Source: Marchantia polymorpha subsp. ruderalis
Lineage: Eukaryota; Streptophyta; Marchantiopsida; Marchantiales; Marchantiaceae
DNA: 64,000 nt
Direction of reading: 5' to 3'
Assembly: GCA_037833965.1 (NCBI GenBank)
Contig: AP031357.1
Coordinates: 12,420,001-12,484,000 of the forward strand
The first letter of the stretch is position 1; each line of letters opens with the position of its first letter. Position numbers and translations under genes: made by a program. The notes beneath the pieces were generated by a model that saw only the letters and a list, made by a program, of their open reading frames with translations, was not told the origin of the DNA and searched no databases. Positions 23,364-36,645 of this stretch are shown here, piece by piece.

Positions 23364-26300
23364 TGTGTTGTGATTTTGGTTGTGGTTGCGGTTGTGGGTT
23401 GCTGCTATATCAGATCAATCCAAATGTTACAAATGATGCAAACAAAGAATTATTTATTGATCCTCTTTTTATTGATATCATGTCTAATTAATATAGAACC
23501 ACCAATCCCAGCATTACTAACTTGTACAATTTCTACTATAGAATGTTTGGTTCTAAAACTTCCATGTACTCCCACATTTTAAGCTTATTTTAAAGAAAAA
23601 AAATGTTTAAGAAATTAAATTAAATTTGAATGACACATGCAACTAAGAATTCAATTGAAAGATAATTTATCTATAAAAGTGCAACTTATTGTATGTCATA
23701 ATTGATATGAATATTTACAAGATAACCTTGGATGTAATATATGCTATTATAAGACTTCTATCAAATTTTTGACCTATGACATATTCATTCATTTCTTCAT
23801 CTACATATTTGTGGTTGAAATAAGAACCCACTTGGTTTTTTGGAATCCAAGCGCTGTTACATTTTCTTTTATTATTCTTCGGAATACATTTAGTCATTTG
23901 AAGTTTGAATGCCTAATTAGCCAAATCTCTATCTGCCAGAATATAATTATTAGTGCTATAATTGGAAACGTTATTGTGTCACAAGACTGGATTTGTTAGA
24001 GTTGAAATTTGGAAGAAATTATATACTAAGTTCAAAGTTCTAGCAATACATACACTGTAATGATACACATCACTCCATAGAGTGCAAAGTACCCACCATT
24101 CTGATTGCACATTCCAAAGGTACTAATGCACTTGGGAGAAATTCAAACCAACAAAAGCCATCAGCAATGAACCTAAACTCTATCAAATCTACAATAAAAT
24201 TATGTGATTCAAAGGGTAAATCTATTTTAATATGTTAAACTGACTTTTTATGAATGGAAAAATTTAGAAAGCACAACGAAGTTAAGCCATGAACTTATTT
24301 GCAAAGGATCTTCGCAACAACGTTTAGTTTTGCTTTCATCCACATGGATGTTCTCATTTGCAAACTTGGTGCCACCTTTCTCTTATCGCTCTTGATTTCT
24401 TCAAAGCGTTTTTAAAGGAAAGAATCCCCTCTAATATGATAGCTGCGAACTGAGCCTGGTCAATGCTACTAATATGTCTATGGTACAAGAAACTTGGAAG
24501 TCAAAGAGTAGATAAATCTGCTCCTTTTCAAGATTGAAAAGGTACAGAAGCATTAATTACTCTGAGAGCATGTGATGGGTAGGATACCATGAAGAGAGGC
24601 CTTTGAGAGCGCCACAACGAGACGAACAATCATAACGAGTCTCCACTGACTATAAATGCACATCGAGATAGAAATGCATCGCTTTCACTATTGCTATGCT
24701 TGTCGCCACTCATTCATTGGTGTTGCGAAGGCAAGGAAAGAAAGAATCATTTTAGATTCGAATTCTTTTTTACTCGCTAGGGAAGAGGAATTCTTCCCTT
24801 GCGAGGAAAAGGAGGTGTGAGACTGTAAGCATGTGAGAGCAACAAATGATAATTTCCAACGGATTTCTGCTTTCGAAGTTCTACAGTCCTCTTCAATTTG
24901 GCTTATGTTGCGACGGCTCTTGGTAAAAGGTAACGCAGAAATCAATTTCTGTGAAATGTGATGTTCCTCCTCGAAATCTCATCAGCCTGGCCACATCAAG
25001 GTCTCTGTCCTAACAAGTATCAACACTGCTCTAGTGGGTGGTTGGGTCTATCCATGTAGTCTGTATGTCCATGTTTGTGGTCATGAAGACCGAGTTCACG
25101 TAATCATATACTACAGAACCGCATGTGTTTTCTCGTGTAGATTCCTTGTCGAATACTAATTTCTGTGATCGTCTTCTACTTGGTTGACTAACACCTCAGA
25201 ACTTGAATACATTTTATTCTGCTTGCAATACTAAAGCTCTACTTTCTTCTGCTTCCCAGAGATTTTCGAAACAGTATTTCCACGCTCTAGCTGCCATTCA
25301 CTCCCAAGTATTATTGTAACTTTTGCACATTGATTCACCATCTTTCGTTCTTTTATGTGATTATACTCTTGTTTACAAGCTTCAGTTACATCTCTTGAAA
25401 CCACTAGCACTCATATCAAGATATTCTCTCGCCTTAGTGGAATGATGTTTTATAGAAACCATTTACAAGCCGTTCTCTAACGATCGCACATGCTTCTAAA
25501 GTAGTCAAACAGTTGAACAGACTTGAATGGTCTGTTTATAAGATGGACACGAGATGTATCACGAATGTCCTAGCATCCACATTCAGCATGGAACGAGAGT
25601 CCAAACCAGTGGTCGATGAGTTGTGGTATGCTCAAGTCACATCTGAAGAACGGAAGAAATATATCCTTTCAAATACACATGCAAATACTAAATCTTGAGA
25701 GTCAGTTGTCCTTTGCAAAGGACCCAATGGAGGAGCAGCAATAATTTGTTGGGCTCGGTAGTGCGTGCATGTGTGACCTGTTCGAACTATTGCAAATTCA
25801 ATTCTGATATGTGTCTATGAAAAGAACGCAAATAACCGATGACAATGTGGAAAAGGAAGTGACTCATGCATATGCCAGAAGAATGACCCCCTATTTTCGG
25901 TCTTATGCTATTTAAAAAGATGATGAGAAATTTGACCAAGTCAAGCTGGAAGTGAAACAGTGGAAACTTACAATCCGTGTGGGCAAATTCCAATGTAGAG
26001 ATTTCCCTTCTCTTGCTATCTACGTCCACAGCGTCTCCGTTTTCCCCGCCTTGTCTACAAATAAAGAAACCTGTGAGTGCTAGTCGAGTTGGATAGACAT
26101 GAAAGTGGGCATATACGCAAGCAACCAATGATATTGAACTGAATGTGACGTCCACAGCATTCAACTCTACTGCAAGACAGTCGTGCATGGAAATCATTTA
26201 TTTTGAATGAAGGGGCAGCTAATTGAAGAGGACGGTGATTCTGGAGCTGGTCACATATCCGTAGGTGTAGCAAATAAGTCGGAATACAGCATCACGGGCG

Positions 26301-27826
26301 ACCATGAGCGAGCTAGATGCTATAGATGATGTATCATTATCTATCTCCATACATCTACGTATATAGGTGTGTGGAGAAGGGCAATAAGCTTCAAACCTCG
26401 ATGCTCTTTCGGTGGTGGTGGTAATAGTTGTACAGTAGGTTTTGCAGCTGGCAGTGATAATAACTGCCCAGCTCTACATTGGCGTTAGGCAGGACTTCTC
26501 AATACTTGCTGTATAGTAGTAGTGGTAGTAGTATGGCTCAGCACATCTGTTACTGAATACTGAAGGAACTGTAGCTGTCACATTCATGGAGCAGTAAAAT
26601 GTCAGCGCACTCGAGGCATCGATGAGGGTTCACTCCTTCAATAACCCGGGAGGTTTTCCAGTTTACCTCTTCCGGCTGTTTCTACCTCTCTCGTCACTTT
26701 GAACATGAAGATCATATTTCACACCGGACAGATAGAGAGAGCTAGACGATCAGTTTCAAGTGGTTGAAAATGTACAATCTTAGATTGAGTCAAACAATCA
26801 ATCTAGGTCAAACATCTACTCGGTCGGTCAATGACGAATGGAAAGAAAATGAAGAGAGAATATGAGCTACATCGGCTTCCTTGCTGATGAATGGTCGGAT
26901 GGTGGTAGGGAATGGAAAATCTTTGAAGGAGACGTACATTGAGGTGGCTAGTACCACTGAATGTCCTTTCTCTCCTTGCGAAAGGACATTCACTTTGAAT
27001 GGAGTTTCCTCTTCGGCGTAGGAAGACAGTCTGGTACAGATGGATAAGAATCCCATCTACTTTGTCTGTATGGAAGAAACATCCATCAAATTTATGTGCT
27101 GTATCTCACGGTAGTGTAATTGATGGTGTTTCTGCTTCTTACGATATCTGATTCTTTGTGCTTCAGTCTTAGCTTTCTCAGTTTATCTGTTGCGAGTTTT
27201 CACCGTTTTCGACGTGGTTCAAAGAGAAGACACGGGATGCCATGACATAGCGTAGTTTTCGGATCAACAGCGTAGTTTTCGTTCAACAACGTTCAACAGC
27301 GTAGTTTTCGGATCCGTTGACTGAATGTCACAGTCGCCATTCTTTCGGACTTGCTGGAAGGTTCCGTGGTTGAGTCCTTCGAAGCTAGAGTAATCAACAC
27401 AAAATGGTTGGATAAATTGCGCATACGTTGTCTTTTTTCGGTGGTTGGTTTGCACCATCCACCTGCGTTTCCCGTAGCTTGCCATCACATCAACTTAATT
27501 CGTTGAGCCAACGTTAAAATCATATCTACCAGATACCATAGCGCTGTGGGAATAAATCGTTTGGACATAAACAGTGCTGTGCACGGATGTGCGTGTGATC
27601 GTTGTTATACACCATGCTCCATATCCTGTTAAGATCCCAGGTCCTGATAACGATGTCTGATTTCGAGAATCAGGTTACTTCAAACTTTACAATCTTCCAT
27701 CTTTGGATTGCCAAGTTTTTGCAGTGGTTAACATGCAAAATCAAGGTTAATGACTTGTGTGATTTAATGCCCGCTTTGAATTTCGAGGCAAACAATAATG
27801 TACAGCTGCTAAGTCAATATTTTTCC
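23364..27826. other. Gene-free stretch between TE relics and the methyltransferase
   Basis: No gene recognised. Short open frames (for example 24694-24945 minus, 25513-25698 plus, 25787-26197 minus, 26808-27056 minus) have no known motif or splice support. Near 27246-27315 the string CAGCGTAGTTTTCG or a close variant occurs three times within 70 bases. The last few hundred bases before 27827 probably hold the 3' untranslated region of the methyltransferase gene. Confidence 0.4.
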
Positions 27827-27991
27827 TCAAGCTTTCGATTTCTTGAAACCTCGTTTAACCGAAGGACTTTCCTGTGAAGCTTTTTCAAGATTCACTTTGT
27901 CTGTGGGCTTCTTCTTTGCGACACCAACCAGTTGTGGATCGAAAAACCCAAAAATTTCTTCGTATTCTACTTCTTCCAATCCGTCCATCTC
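27827..27991 (-). CDS. Methyltransferase coding exon 6 (C-terminus and stop)
   Basis: Acceptor CGTTTTGTAG; 165 nt to TGA. Encodes EMDGLEEVEYEEIFGFFDPQ, then LVGVAKKKP, where families of this type have a PH..G.A.K strand, and a lysine-rich tail. Confidence 0.85.
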   Translation of the reverse strand, partial: EMDGLEEVEYEEIFGFFDPQLVGVAKKKPTDKVNLEKASQESPSVKRGFKKSKA

Positions 27992-30900
27992 CTACAAAAC
28001 GATGTTAACACAATAATGTGTTAAAATTTAAGACAAGATTTAACAGAACAAAGAGAGTGACAGACGTCAGTAAGGTCAACGCTGAATTGTTGTGCACTTG
28101 AAGAGATCTTTCGTTGGATCAGTTAATTTTATAAATTAACCTTCCAAGACATACACGAATTCACGCGATCAATCACACGGACATGATATAGGTGCAGGAA
28201 AAAACGCCAGGATATGTTACCTGTATATACTGCAGAAGATCGCGCGTAACCACTCTTTTGGACCTGGTAAAATTGTAAATGGCTTGTATGCCATTCTGTG
28301 CCGCTCTAACTACAGGATTTTTGGCTCCAACAGGCTCGACGAAAATGAAAGGCTGCAAACGTAACAACGGTAGCTTCTTAGAACCTAATATGACACTAGA
28401 GTAACACCAGAGTAAAGACTCAACAAATTATGAACTGAATGGTTGTTTCCATTCACGTTATATCTTTTTTCCTTTTAATCAACACAAATTCCTGTATGAG
28501 TTTACAGTTGATCAATTTTTATCATAGCTCGATTAATTATGTAAGACATATACTATGTGAAATTATAACCATGAATCAAGTTAGTATACCTCGAAAGTCC
28601 TAAACAATCGAACAGAATCTGAAAGTGCGGTTGCGATATAAAGAACATGTCCTCATAGAGACAATACCAGTACTGTGAATTAATTTCAGTGCTTCTCCTG
28701 AAAATCAACAATCGCCTCCTCTTCCATTTTCCACAAAGGAAGTACTTTTAAAACATTCAAAATCCGGATCATGTATGAAGGCTCGTGTTCTTCACTTACT
28801 TTGTCAATGTCTCCTATAAAGACAAGACGCAAACATTTGCATTTACAAACTGTACAGTACTCACCAGTGGATCCAGATTTCGTATTTATTTCCGTGCTTC
28901 ACTACACATACGTAGTAAAAAACATCGCATGATGAGATATACTGCTATGCAATCTAATCATCTGACGAAAAGCACATGGCTCGGAAATTACACTCGTTAG
29001 AATTCTTCACCTCTCTTCCCATGAACTGCCAAAATTTCTGGTTACAACGAACAACAGAACATTGCTAAACAAACACAATCGTCTGCGAATTACGTTGAAA
29101 CAACGAATATGTGGCAGACAAGAATATCATTATCTAGAGGGAAGATAAGTGTTACCAGGTAGCATCAAGGTACCCAGGAAAGAATGTGCACGCTTGAACT
29201 CCCTCACTACTGAGCAGATTGTTGCATATGACACTTAAAAACCGTTGCGTAAGGTATTGCAAGAAGTTGGATACTAGTCAAAAGACATCGTTAGAATGAC
29301 TCGATTAGGTCCTTGGGTTTCCTGCTCTCTCTACCTATCCCATGGAGAAAATGGTGAGAGAGAAATAACAGCAAGAGATTAAATCATGTGACAGATATTG
29401 CGTTTGATGTAGGTGAAGATTGTGACTCAAGGTGAACATAGTCTGCTCCGGACTCTACTCTTCGTTAAACCCTACAACACTAATATAGTACAGCAATTTG
29501 TTGCTAGGAGCTTAAATCTCTTAGTTTGAGACGATTTTTACGATTGACTTTCACTTTCCGAGTAAGTTGGGACTTAAAATCAGTTTTTGGTTAAAGAGAA
29601 TGTCTATCTAAATCAATTAAGATCCTACGAAGGATAAGTAATATCCCTTTCAATTTTCAGAGTACACAACATCCGCGACTTTCTTGAATGAGTTGCGAGG
29701 TCATGCTCTAAACCCATTGAACTCAAAAGACGTTTCGTGTGGTGTAATGCAAATGCAAAACTCCTCCGCAGTGAAAATGCTACATTCTTTCTTTCGCATC
29801 AATTTTTTTCATGAAAAGCACGTCTTGTACTGTTGTCTTTTCCATCCACATACAGATGGATAGCCCTTCTATGGCTTTTTATTACCGTAAAATTCGCTAA
29901 ATACAGCACTCCTTTCCAATAATGCAGAACTAGGACAAAGAATAGGAGCAATGTGGATGAAGTCTCCTCAAAGGTAACCGTTTTCACTGTCAAGAAGAGA
30001 TTTGTCATGAGATATTCTAGAAACGAATTTCCACACATTGCTAATAGATCCTGTGTATACAAGAGAACCAAAAGAACATGGGGTAACTCAGATAATCTGA
30101 GAGTGCCCATGGTGACATTGCTACATACACCACGTTCCCCACAGAAGGTCCACGGAATCTTAGAACTAAATGTTTCTGGTGAAGCATGATTTCTTTTTGG
30201 TACTTTTAAGGACAACAGACGTTCTTCACTTGCTGGATTTGCCTGGCACTGAATCAAAGTTTAGCCCCATACCTACAGACAAGACACGGCACGACACATG
30301 ACAACAGAGAAGAAAGGAGAGACGTTAAAGAGTTATCATGGTAATATCAAACTCTTTAAACTGACTTGAGCTCAAAACGCAAAAGCAGGAAGAGACTAGC
30401 TCATGAAGTTCCACCCAAGCGTTTAATTGGGTACTTTCCAATGGAATCTACTCGTGAAAATCTTCTGATCTTCACTAATGCTCGAAACAATCCATCATAT
30501 ATCTTATCAGCTAGGTTGGCTTATCTGTGCTGCGCATTATATTTGAATTAACAAAAGCGGAAAGACCCGGGTATTCATCTCTATGAGGATGGCATGCTTC
30601 CCAATCAACTGTACCCATGCCACTCATAGACTTTAGGGCCATAGGTAAAAGGTTCTAAGAAAAAAAGAGAAAGGAAAGAAAAGAGATGGAAGAGCTAGGA
30701 ATCCGAGAGAAAAAGAAACATGGAGATCTTTATCTGATATGTTTTAGAGCATATTCAGCCTAAAGGCGTTGTTCCTTTACAAGATGGACATTTCTGATGA
30801 TTGTTCAAAACTATCAGTGGAAACGCGCTCGAGGTCTATGTAGGAGGGGACAAAATCGTAGAATTCTATTCAATCAAACACCTTGAAACTTTCCACCATA

Positions 30901-33175
30901 ATATTCACCTCGCGTTGTTTCGAGGTCCAATATATAGAATGCTAAACTTAGTGACTTCTTTCTTCAATCCCATCTCTTCTATTAGGAGACTACTTGTAAA
31001 ATGTGATAGCTGGAAATCGCTCTACGTATCAACTTTTGTCGTCACTTATGAAACACCTTACCGATGCGTTGCATTCGATCTGTGAGAAAATATTTTTGGA
31101 AGACAAAGTGAATGTAACTGTATCACCTCCAATTTAGTGCAGAAGTTCAAACCTATCTAGGATATGTAAGGCTAAACTAGTACTCTGGTCAAGTATATGT
31201 AATTGGAAACAAACTAAAAGCTGAAGTCCAAGTCAAAGGAAAGGATCAGATCATAATCTAATGTTGTCATACATAGAATGTACGAAGTATGTTCTCGAAC
31301 ATAAATCCCTATGTGCTGATCTTTAATGAGGGCACCGAATCAGATCAAAACAGGTCCGATAATAAAAGAAAACAAGTAGTCATAAGTAACAAGAGACTCG
31401 TAGGTTTAAGTTTTACTTTATCTTTTTTCCTTTTCATGACCAGATCTTTGAGATATCTTACCGAAAAAAATAAGCTACAGTAAGCGAAGTTTGTCCACAA
31501 TCACACGTAGAAAGGACACAATTATGCGATTCATTTGTTTCGGCGAGGAAAATTGTTGTGCTTTGTTTCAATCGTTTCATCTTTTATGCTGCTTTCCGGG
31601 TTCAGAAATTTATCTGCATGTACTATTACATTGTAATAGTCCAGTATAAATCAAGAGTAACATGAACCAGTACACACCTTTCCAGGTTGAAGAACTTTAA
31701 TAGCTTCGCGCAGTGTGTTTTTCACTTCTGCATCCGGAATGTTGCAAAAGGCTTTGACACTAACCTGGAAAACAAAAAAATGCCATTTAAAGAACGAAAA
31801 GAACAAGCGACAAGCTAACTGAAGCTGCAACTTTTATAACTCCTGACTTATGGTTCTGTACGTGACAAAGCTTCCATATACAGTCCTAAAATATACAAAC
31901 TTATTGTTCATAATTTAGATAGATGCATGAACTAAAGAAGTATCTTCAATTATATTACTTCGGAGGTCTGCATACAGATAAATAAATAGATTCCACATGT
32001 TGATAAAAGTTAGATGAGGATTGAAGGTGTCAAACATGACTAGACTTGACAGCACACCATTTCAGTAACTTCCGGTGGAGACTGTAATGAAATCAATCAA
32101 ATATATACAAACAGTATGATGTTTGAACAGAAGTAATTTAGAAAATATAACATTTCGTGTGTACCTACGAGGGCGAGACAAGGATTTATTGCAAAACATA
32201 TAATTGGAAATAAATTGAGTTTGGCTCGAAGATATTTGGAAAAACAGGAAATCAATATAAAATTGAGCCCCTACAAATTAGCTTAGGGTTCAAAGATAAG
32301 AGAGTTGAATAAAACAAGTTGAGCAACTAAGGAAATCAGATGTAAACTACCACGAACTAAAAGCAGAACAGAGAATATACAGCGCTACAGGCCAGCACGG
32401 AGGATGCAAGCAAGGCAAGTTACATTCCCTAACATATGAATGAAAAGAACCACTCTGCAACACATGCAGCTCGGCGTCACCAGCGTACCAAGGTGCATAG
32501 GTATTTGGCCAATATGGATACAGGTTGTACCACATGGATGCAAATATATACCATCTGGTAAAGCCCAGCGAGTATCATTGATTAGGCAAGCCTGAAGGGT
32601 CCCTACCCTATGGTGTATAATTAGAAAGGTCGAGGTTAACTTCAGATAAGATGTGGACAATTAGTTTGTATTGGATCGACGAAAAGTTAAGTTGATCGTA
32701 GAATGTCAAGGTTGAAACACAGAATTAAGTATAACGTAGAGTCTTCAAAGCAAAGCATATACCTAGATCTATAGGGGGCTCATCCTCCCACCCTCCTGAT
32801 TTGCTTTTCCCACCCTGCCCCCTTCCCCGACACCTTTCTACGTTTCTCCGGCGCCAGTCAGGACCGAGCTCGAAGGGCGCTGGCTTGTCTCCTCTGTTAT
32901 ACCATGGAGATCATCGCGTGTACCAAACTTGCCGCAGTGCAGTAATAGGACGCCCATCTTGTAATCGGACCGCTTGGTGGTGACGCTATAGAGATGAGCG
33001 GCAGCATGCTGTACGCACGCAGCCTTCAAGGCAGCGTCGTAAGTGGCCTCGGGAGGGGGGTTCTAGCGTGAAGGTACAAGGAATGGAGGAATCAATAAAG
33101 CGGAGACGGAGGTGGTGAGAATTAAAGGGAGAGAGGGAGGGTGGGAAAGGCAAATCAGCAGGGTGGGAGATCAGC

Positions 33176-33225
<50 letters not shown>

Positions 33226-36200
33226 AGTCAAATATAACAATACACAATGTAATTGAGCCATTAAATTTAAACTATCCGAATTTGTACTGCGGATAAAACT
33301 TAAATATATAAACGGACAATTTTAGTTTTGAACAACTAAGTACAGAGGTTTCCAGTGAAATGATCATTAAAACTCCAGGTTCATCATATGCTTACCACCG
33401 CATCCATGGTGTTGGCAGGAAGTCCCAGAGTACTCGCTCCACTTAATTTGATCTGGATGGGAACTCCTGCTTTGATAGCTGAAAACAAAACATGCGTTGA
33501 TGTGATGTATAATTCAACCAATAAGAAGAAATAGAATATCAAACTATCATATTCACCTATACCCAAAGAATTGTCATTCACTCATCGAGCCATCGACTAG
33601 GCATGCACATGAGAGCATTATTTGTTGCATATATTCCAAATTTTTTTATTATAACGATCCCTCCAATAATCTAGGTCATGAGAGAAATTTCTTTTGTCCA
33701 AAAGACTGATAATCCAGTAGACTTTCAGCTACATGAATTCATATGATGGCCAAAATGGATGTCACTGATGAGATCTCTAAAATTTTGTCCTGCATATAGT
33801 GCCCTCTCACGCTACGTAAGTTTCACCCATCGTTCAGTAAAAGAACCTTTCCTAAGGACTTGGCAAAAGGCGTCATAACTTTTCAGAGTTTTCCCAACTG
33901 AAACGACGAGTAATTACTACCAAACACTGATCATGGGTGCAGGTGTACGGACTTTACTGGACGATCCTGATTACCTACCAATTAGGTCTGTTGATGAGGT
34001 AGTCTAACTGCTGTATGGAATGTCAGAATATTCAACTATATTCTGTGACACTTATTCAGGTTATCCATTTTAATGTTTCCAACTTGAAGCAGCAAAACTA
34101 TTTCTGTCGCTGGTGTGTAAACTCCCTAGACCAACCTAGTAATGAGAGCCATTTTGATCCAAGTTTCTGTAGAAAATTCAATTTTAATCTTTACGATATT
34201 CATAAGATCGAGTGGAAGAAAGAGAAATATGACGAAGCAGGCAAGACAAATGACATTAGAGTAACATATGATCAACCGCAATGGATTAACACGCAAGGAG
34301 AAAGAAGGGCACAAACTCTGGAGGTCCAGGCATCGAAGATCTATCTAAAGCTCATTTCGAACATTCTTGGCTTCAGTCAGATAAATGATCACGCAGGATG
34401 TGTATAATCATCGTACGATATTTCCTAGTAACTGACTGCTCTTAGGATTCCAGTGATCCACGCAGATTCAAAATTTGAAACCTCAGCATGTTGCTTCAGG
34501 CACCAAATTCTAAATCCCTGCAATTCATACGATGACTGTTTTCGTGAATCATTTCTTGAATCAATTCAGTGTTATTCATTTCATAAATGAGTACCACTAA
34601 ATTGACCTCCGTAAACAGACGTAGGACCACGCAAGAACTCCCAGTCATCTTCATCTTTCTTCCGGATGCCAAAAGTGTCTTGACGACATCTGCGCACGAA
34701 CACTAGAAGGAGAGAGCCAAGTGCCAAAGGGCCCTAATGGGAGAACTTTTTAACTGTTATGATGTACATCCCTATTCGTTCAATCTACTTTTCCGACGTT
34801 ATAACTAAAACCTTATAATGAGTATTTGACATTAATCGATTTCTTAAAGTCCAGTTAGCCGGCAATATGTATCTGATCATAGAATCTTTCAGTGTGCCAG
34901 CCATTTTGAGCCTAGATGCTTGAAATTCATCACACTTTGCTCCTACTCATTGTACACTATCACACTTCAATTAAGGAGCGCAGGAACACTATAATTCGCG
35001 TTCCTGCTCTAGTTGTTGACCTAATTCAATGATAACATGAACATAGATATGGCGCAAAAGTCTATACAATGCTAAGCTCCAGATTTACAAGCTGAACAAG
35101 ATTTACCGTCATACTTTTACAAGCTGAACGGCCCTCTTTAGCCCCTCCAGTCTCAAGTACAAACCTCTCAATGAATGAAGAGTCACACAAGATTGCATCC
35201 AGCTTACCTGGCTTCTAGACTAACATGCGCAGGAGCGCTTTAAACAGGATTGCATTGATGCCATGAATTTTGTGACCACAACGTAAAACTACTGCAATAT
35301 AGATCAGACGAAACACACCTTGATTTTCTAGAAGCGTCCGATTGGGATTACTACTTACAGCCACCACCTGGACTGTGTCAGAAGGATAGTAATACATATT
35401 TCTTCCTTCACGTATGTCTAGCTCAACAACCTTGGCCCCGCCTCGGGGAACATGTCTGCCCAACATTGAAGCAATGATGTACTGTAACACAAACAAACAG
35501 CTTCTTCAGTCACTTGTGAAATCATACAAAGCCAGTCACTATGGACACTTCGAAAAGGTCCAGTTCTTTACCTGAAATATAAGATTAAACTGGGTGAAAC
35601 TGATCTTAAACAAGTGAATGAATTGTCTAACGAATGCCTCGAGACCAGATGACATGCTCGGTAATCAATTACAAGCTCCGTGAATCTGAACTAATGAAGC
35701 AGACATATCTGGCTAAAGAATCGTAGTTGCTGTGAATCATGCACATGATACTTCAGTCTTAAGCAACACTATACAAGGCATGACCATGACTCATGGCATG
35801 CAATCTTTCGTATATTTCTACTGCCAATAATCGATTAAGGTAATTTAGCCTCCGACAATTAGTTCTCTAGCTGTACACTAACCACCGTCATACTGAACGT
35901 TCGTTTCCAGAAAAATCCGAATAGAAGGGCGAATGCTAGAAATATGAGTTTGATTAAGATGAGTAAGTAAAAAGTTGATCGTTAATTTCAATGTAGTATT
36001 CACGTTTCTGGTATCTGCACTTCTATGAACTACTACTCCTGGTACTGATGCAATGTTATATAGCTACAGAACTAAGCTCTCTGTAGGCTGAAGCATCAGA
36101 CTTGAACTTTACAAATCCTCTACAGTTTAACTACAAGCTCAGTGACACGTGAGTTCGAAGCTTGATAAATCTGAATTTTGACCTTGACCAAAGAGGAATA

Positions 36201-36617
36201 TCCATTTCAATCCCAAGTATCATTCATGATCACCACTAAAAGATTCCGACAAAATAGCAGCACAATGAAGGTACTAAATTCGCAAATCAACGAAAGCTTC
36301 ACAGTCAAATGAAGCTTGTATTCTTGACAGCATAACTTACAGTCCAAACTTCGTTTACCTCTCAACAGTTAGAACCTATATAAGGACTGGGATTCGTTAG
36401 CTAGACGTCACGTTGCATATAAGAGTTATCTATTGTGCGCATCAATTATGACTCCCTAGTACCATAATCGTTCCAACAAGGAGACGTGGAGGTCAGGGAA
36501 TTTATGTTAACAGACCTCCATACGGAAATAGACAAACGCACGAAGCAGCACAAAACTTAAGGCAGTTGAAAGCCCCACTATCGTGGCCGGTGAAACCTCA
36601 GAAAGGGCACCTGCCAT
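27827..36617 (-). CDS. METTL7-like class I methyltransferase, membrane-anchored, six exons, 243 aa
   Basis: I assembled this gene from six coding exons with GT-AG borders and matching phases: 36617-36516, 35481-35319, 33478-33396, 31764-31678, 28352-28221 and 27991-27827, 732 nt including TGA. The protein starts MAGALSEVSP and has one hydrophobic segment (about residues 10-31, TIVGLSTALSFVLLRAFVYF). The Rossmann-type methyltransferase fold follows: motif I region KVVELDIREGRNMYYYP, post-I VVAVSSNPN, LPANTMDAVVSVKAFCNIPD (motif IV), then ALREV-like LREAIKVLQPGKPFIFVEPVG. The lysine-rich tail ends KRGFKKSKA. Length and layout match animal METTL7 proteins (about 244 aa; ER/lipid-droplet methyltransferases), so membrane association is inferred. 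Oddly, motif I lacks the usual GxGxG glycines. Substrate unknown. The start could lie further upstream if a 5' coding exon exists. Confidence 0.82.
28221..28352 (-). CDS. Methyltransferase coding exon 5
   Basis: Acceptor CGTTTGCAG, donor GTAACA; 132 nt, phase 0 on both sides. Starts PFIFVEPVGAKNP, continuing the core strand after the K/PGK turn of exon 4, then a helical basic segment FTRSKRVVTRDLLQYIQ. Confidence 0.85.
31678..31764 (-). CDS. Methyltransferase coding exon 4
   Basis: Acceptor GTTTTCCAG, donor GTGTGT; 87 nt, phase 0 on both sides. Encodes VSVKAFCNIPDAEVKNTLRE then AIKVLQPGK, which corresponds to the family pattern V...FCS.PD...AL.E..RVLKPGG. Confidence 0.88.
33179..33224. repeat. 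(AT)17(AC)6 microsatellite in methyltransferase intron
   Basis: A compound dinucleotide repeat in the intron between exons 3 and 4. A similar shorter (TA)8(CA)5 lies at 59507-59532. Confidence 0.95.
33396..33478 (-). CDS. Methyltransferase coding exon 3
   Basis: Acceptor TTTGTTTTCAG, donor GTAAGC; 83 nt, phase 1 to phase 0. Encodes GVPIQIKLSGASTLGLPANT then MDAV, the segment leading into motif IV. Confidence 0.85.
35319..35481 (-). CDS. Methyltransferase coding exon 2 (motif I)
   Basis: Acceptor GTGTTACAG, donor GTGTGT; 163 nt, phase 0 to phase 1. Encodes YIIASMLGRHVPRGG, the degenerate cofactor loop ELDIREG and the beta-2 region VVAVSSNPN. Confidence 0.85.
36516..36617 (-). CDS. Methyltransferase coding exon 1 (membrane anchor)
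   Basis: Encodes the N-terminal 34 residues, mostly a hydrophobic anchor ending AFVYFRME. The exon itself probably begins near 36645, after an acceptor TTTGTGTGACAG, so the first bases are leader. The donor is GTCTGT, a weaker form of the consensus. Ends in phase 0. Confidence 0.7.
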
Positions 36618-36645
36618 TGCAACTGGTCTCCGACGCTCCCATCTG

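Noticed and set aside
29799..30257. 152-codon minus open frame inside the large methyltransferase intron
   Set aside because: No family wording; it starts and ends without relation to splice sites, so it is most likely a chance frame.
34015..34407. 130-codon plus open frame in a methyltransferase intron
   Set aside because: No recognisable motif; it is antisense to the gene and AT-biased.
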